Shown one piece after another: positions 61,093-64,000 of a DNA stretch of 64,000 bases. Position numbers and translations under genes: made by a program. The notes under the pieces were generated by a model that saw only the letters and a list, made by a program, of their open reading frames with translations, made no database searches and had not been told where the DNA came from. Source of the stretch: Comamonas koreensis (GTDB taxonomy: Bacteria > Pseudomonadota > Gammaproteobacteria > Burkholderiales > Burkholderiaceae_C); NCBI RefSeq assembly GCF_021026195.1, contig NZ_JAJNCT010000005.1:213231-277230 (forward strand), written 5' to 3'. Each line of letters begins with the position of its first letter. Position 1 is the first letter of the stretch.

Positions 61093-62523
61093 ATGAACTA
61101 CCAGGTCCCATTGCTGATCGACGGCCAGTGGCGCGACAGCAGCAGCCAGGAATGGCTGGACATCATCAACCCCGCCGACGAAACCAGCATTGGCCGCGTG
61201 GCCAAGGCCAGCCGCGCCGACCTGGATGCCGCGCTGGCCGCTGCCCAGACCGGCTTTGCCGCCTGGCGCAAAACCTCGGTGATGGAGCGCTCGACCTATC
61301 TGCGCAAGGCTGCCGCGCTGGTGCGCGAGCATGCTGAAGAGATGGCGCTGATGCTGGTGCATGAGCAAGGCAAGCGCCTGACCGAGGCACGCATTGAGCT
61401 GTCAGGCGCCAGCGAGGTGCTGGAATGGTTTGCCGAAGAGGCGCGCCGCTGCTACGGCAGCATGATCCCGCCGCGCTCGCCCGAGCTGCGCCAGTATGTA
61501 CAGCATGAGCCGGTGGGCCCGGTGGCAGCGTTCACGCCCTGGAACTTCCCGATCAACCAGGCCGTGCGCAAGATAGCCGCCGCACTGGCTGCGGGCTGCT
61601 CGATCATCGTCAAGGGCTCGGAAGAAACGCCGGTGGCGCTGGCCCGCTTTATCCAGGTGCTGGAGCAGGCCGGCCTGCCCGCAGGCGTGCTCGGCCTGGT
61701 CTATGGCGTGCCCGGTGACATCTCCGAGCACCTGATTGCCTCGCCCGTGGTGCGCAAGATCTCGTTCACCGGCTCCACCTCGGTGGGCAAGCTGCTGAGC
61801 GCGCAAGCGGGCGCAGCGATGAAGCGCGTGTCGATGGAGCTGGGTGGCCATGCACCCGCCATCGTCTGCGACGACGCCGACCTGGCGCGCAGCCTGAAAT
61901 TGCTGGGCGTGCAGAAGTTCTGGAACGCCGGCCAGGCCTGCATCTCGCCCTCGCGCTTTCTGGTGCAGGCGCCCTTGTACGACGAGGCCATTGCCGGTTT
62001 TCAACGCATTGCCGAAGGCTATGTGATGGGCAATGGCCTGGACAAGGCCACCCGCATGGGCCCGCTGGCCAACCCGCGCCGGGTGGCCGCCATGCAGGCC
62101 CTGGTGGACGACGCGGTGGCCAAGGGCGCCCGTGTGGTGACGGGCGGCAAGGCACCGGATGGCAAGGGCTACTTTTTTGCGCCCACGGTGCTGGCCGATG
62201 TGCCGCAGGATGCGCGCATCTTCAACGAAGAGCCCTTTGGCCCGATTGCCGCGTTTGCGCGCTTTGACAGCGATGCCCAGGCGCTGCAAGAGGCCAACCG
62301 CCTGCCCTGGGGCCTGGCGGCCTATGTGTTCACCGGCTCGGCCACGCGCGGCGAATGGTTCAAGAACGAGATCGAAAGCGGCCTGGTCGGCATCAACTCG
62401 ATTGCGATGGGCTACCCCGAACAGCCGTTTGGCGGCGTCAAGGATTCGGGCTATGCCAGCGAAGGCGGCGCCGATGCGCTGGCCTTCTACCTCAGCAGCA
62501 AGTTCGTCAGCCAAACCATCTGA
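61093..62523 (+). CDS. NAD(P)-dependent aldehyde dehydrogenase
   Basis: Start at ATG 61093 (aggag upstream), giving 476 residues. Motifs are PWNFPINQAVRKIAAALAAG (substrate tunnel and cofactor entry), FTGSTSVGK (cofactor), ELGGHAP (general base Glu) and NAGQACISPSR (nucleophile Cys). The C-terminal block EEPFGPIAAF also fits. The layout resembles the succinate-semialdehyde-dehydrogenase branch. It oxidises the aldehyde made by the upstream alcohol dehydrogenase. The carboxylase starting 93 bases later suggests that the acid product is activated and carboxylated (inference). Confidence 0.92.
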   Translation: MNYQVPLLIDGQWRDSSSQEWLDIINPADETSIGRVAKASRADLDAALAAAQTGFAAWRKTSVMERSTYLRKAAALVREHAEEMALMLVHEQGKRLTEARIELSGASEVLEWFAEEARRCYGSMIPPRSPELRQYVQHEPVGPVAAFTPWNFPINQAVRKIAAALAAGCSIIVKGSEETPVALARFIQVLEQAGLPAGVLGLVYGVPGDISEHLIASPVVRKISFTGSTSVGKLLSAQAGAAMKRVSMELGGHAPAIVCDDADLARSLKLLGVQKFWNAGQACISPSRFLVQAPLYDEAIAGFQRIAEGYVMGNGLDKATRMGPLANPRRVAAMQALVDDAVAKGARVVTGGKAPDGKGYFFAPTVLADVPQDARIFNEEPFGPIAAFARFDSDAQALQEANRLPWGLAAYVFTGSATRGEWFKNEIESGLVGINSIAMGYPEQPFGGVKDSGYASEGGADALAFYLSSKFVSQTI

Positions 62524-62615
62524 GCGCGCAGGCCGGCGCCCATCCGCTGCCGGCCCGCTGCCGGCCCGCTGCCGCGCCGATGCGGGGCAGCGTGATCGAA
62601 GAGAGAAGGATTTCC

Positions 62616-64000
62616 ATGCACAAGGTATTGATCGCCAACCGGGGGGAGATTGCGGTGCGCATTGCGCGCACGGCCGCAGACCGGGGCATCGCAAGCGTTG
62701 CCGTCTACGCCAGCGACGATGCAGCGAGCCTGCACCGCCGCACGGCCGACCAGGCGCGCGCGCTGGACGCCCAGGGCGCAGCCGCCTATCTGAACGGCGC
62801 GCACCTGATTGAGATTGCCCACCAGGAAGGCTGTGATGCCATCCACCCCGGCTACGGCTTTTTGAGCGAGAACGCGGCTTTTGCGCAGGCCTGCGCGGCC
62901 GCCGGTCTGCGCTTTATCGGCCCCTCGGTCCAGGCGCTGGAGACCTTTGGCGACAAGGCCCAGGCGCGCGCCTTGGCCCAGCGCGAGCAGGTGCCGGTGG
63001 CGCAAGGCACGCAGAGCGCCACCAGCCTGGCGCAGGCCCAGGCCTTTATGCAGCAGCTGGGCGGGCCGGTGATGCTCAAGGCTTTGGCGGGCGGCGGCGG
63101 GCGGGGCATGCGCGCGGTGATGCACGCCGCAGACCTGGCCGCAGCCTTTGACCGCTGCAGCTCCGAAGCGCTGAGCGCCTTTGGCCGCAGCGATCTGTAT
63201 GTGGAGCAGCGCATCGGCGGTGCGCGCCATATCGAAGTGCAGATCGTGGGCGACGGCAGCGGCGCGGTGCAGCACCTGTTTGAGCGCGATTGCAGCTTGC
63301 AGCGCCGCCACCAGAAGCTGCTGGAGATAGCGCCCAGCCCCTTCATCAGCGCCGCGCTGCGCGCGCAGCTGCTGCAGCATGCCTGCCGCCTGGGCGCCGC
63401 GATGCACTACCAAGGCCTGGGCACGGTGGAGTTTCTGGTCGACAGCCGCAGCGGCCAATACATCTTTATCGAATGCAATCCGCGCCTGCAGGTGGAGCAC
63501 ACCATCACCGAGGCCATCACCGGGCTGGACCTGGTGGCGCTGCAGTTTGCGCTGGCCGATGGTGCCAGCCTGCAGGACCTGGGCCTGGACCAGGCACGGC
63601 CGCTGCCGCGCCAGTTTGCGCTGCAGGCGCGTGTGAACATGGAAATCATGCAGCCCGATGCCCAGGCCCTGCCCACGGGCGGCACCCTGGCGCGCTTTGA
63701 GCCGCCCACCGGCCCGGGCGTGCGCGTGGACAGCTTTGGCTATACCGGCTACGAGACCTCGGGCAACTACGACTCCTTGCTGGCCAAGGTGATCGTCAGC
63801 GGGCCCAGCCAGTTCGAGGTGCTCTGCGCCAAGGCCGATCGCGCGCTGGCCGAGTTCCATATCCAGGGTGTGGAGACCAACCTGGACTACCTGCGTGCGC
63901 TGCTGCGCGACGCGCAGCTGCTGCGCGGAGAGATCGACACCACCTATGTGGAACGCCAAGGCCCGGCGCTGCATGCGGCTGCCACGGCGCTGGCAGCACA
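62616..64000 (+). CDS. Biotin-dependent carboxylase, biotin carboxylase part (3' truncated)
   Basis: The frame starts at ATG 62616 (agaagga upstream) and is open to the right edge (461 residues visible). Biotin carboxylase landmarks are KVLIANRGEIAVRIART at the start, HPGYGFLSENAAFA and the ATP-grasp loop KALAGGGGRGMRAV. RHIEVQIVGDG, ERDCSLQRRHQKLLEIAPSP and IFIECNPRLQVEH (metal/catalytic block) follow. The C-terminal BC part (FGYTGYETSGNYDSLLAKVI) is also present. The remainder should hold biotinyl and perhaps carboxyltransferase domains. The acyl-CoA or other substrate is unknown; the dehydrogenases upstream suggest a short alcohol-derived acid. Confidence 0.9.
   Translation, partial: MHKVLIANRGEIAVRIARTAADRGIASVAVYASDDAASLHRRTADQARALDAQGAAAYLNGAHLIEIAHQEGCDAIHPGYGFLSENAAFAQACAAAGLRFIGPSVQALETFGDKAQARALAQREQVPVAQGTQSATSLAQAQAFMQQLGGPVMLKALAGGGGRGMRAVMHAADLAAAFDRCSSEALSAFGRSDLYVEQRIGGARHIEVQIVGDGSGAVQHLFERDCSLQRRHQKLLEIAPSPFISAALRAQLLQHACRLGAAMHYQGLGTVEFLVDSRSGQYIFIECNPRLQVEHTITEAITGLDLVALQFALADGASLQDLGLDQARPLPRQFALQARVNMEIMQPDAQALPTGGTLARFEPPTGPGVRVDSFGYTGYETSGNYDSLLAKVIVSGPSQFEVLCAKADRALAEFHIQGVETNLDYLRALLRDAQLLRGEIDTTYVERQGPALHAAATALAA

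Overview
The window looks like a chromosome segment of a Burkholderiales bacterium of the family Comamonadaceae, most likely Comamonas or a close relative. This rests on high GC with strong GC3 bias in nearly every gene, five TctC/Bug periplasmic receptors, an IPTL-CTERM-type sorting tail, and Fur, LysR, IclR and MetR regulation typical of beta-proteobacteria. It is an inference, because no rRNA or other marker gene is present. I found no tRNA, rRNA, CRISPR array, complete insertion sequence or prophage.

Region by region. 1-6.6 kb: a signalling block with a 5'-truncated hybrid histidine kinase, a CheR methyltransferase without CheB, a receiver-kinase protein, a stand-alone receiver and a NarL/FixJ regulator. 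6.6-14 kb: accessory genes (a nucleotidyltransferase, an IPTL-CTERM surface protein preceded by a promoter and a candidate structured RNA, a serine-dehydratase-like PLP enzyme, a flavodoxin, an acidic protein) and a decayed TonB receptor. 14.2-14.6 kb: two adjacent ~150-bp inverted-repeat elements. 14.6-20.8 kb: a fosmidomycin-resistance-type exporter, a secreted protein of a three-member family, a Fur-boxed TonB receptor, HemP, and an orphan antitoxin-like gene. 21.1-23.5 kb: a lower-GC island with a HEPN-motif protein and a DUF4062 protein, bounded by integron attC-like motifs.

23.6-36.2 kb is a sugar-acid catabolism block. A LacI-type regulator with two identical operators precedes a Bug receptor and glucarate dehydratase. 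A divergent IclR regulator then faces a long co-oriented cluster: Bug receptor, RraA-like aldolase, D-2-hydroxyacid dehydrogenase, three more Bug receptors, an amidohydrolase and an SMP-30 lactonase. 36.3-39.7 kb holds an IroE-like siderophore esterase and an STN-domain TonB receptor. 40-45 kb holds DoxX, a membrane-anchored Mrr-type nuclease, a PNPOx-like/DsrE operon with a LysR regulator, and two gene remnants.

45-50.3 kb: an SsuABC/TauABC-type ABC transporter divergent from a TctDE-type two-component pair. 50.3-53.5 kb: a MetR-like regulator with a perfect MetR site, facing the oxygen-linked core methionine synthase pair MesX (DUF1852) and MesD. 54-59 kb: two tandem members of the secreted family downstream of a Fur-boxed FecI/FecR pair that lacks an adjacent receptor. 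59-64 kb: a TetR regulator with a perfect palindrome, divergent from an alcohol dehydrogenase, an aldehyde dehydrogenase and the start of a biotin-dependent carboxylase that runs off the right edge.

Iron handling (two TonB receptors, HemP, IroE-like esterase, FecIR, three Fur boxes) and organic-acid uptake and catabolism are the two physiological themes. The observations I would check first are the DUF4062/HEPN cassette-like island, the dispersed inverted-repeat element with a covarying stem, the structured RNA at 8645-8715, and the three-member GTG-started secreted family.
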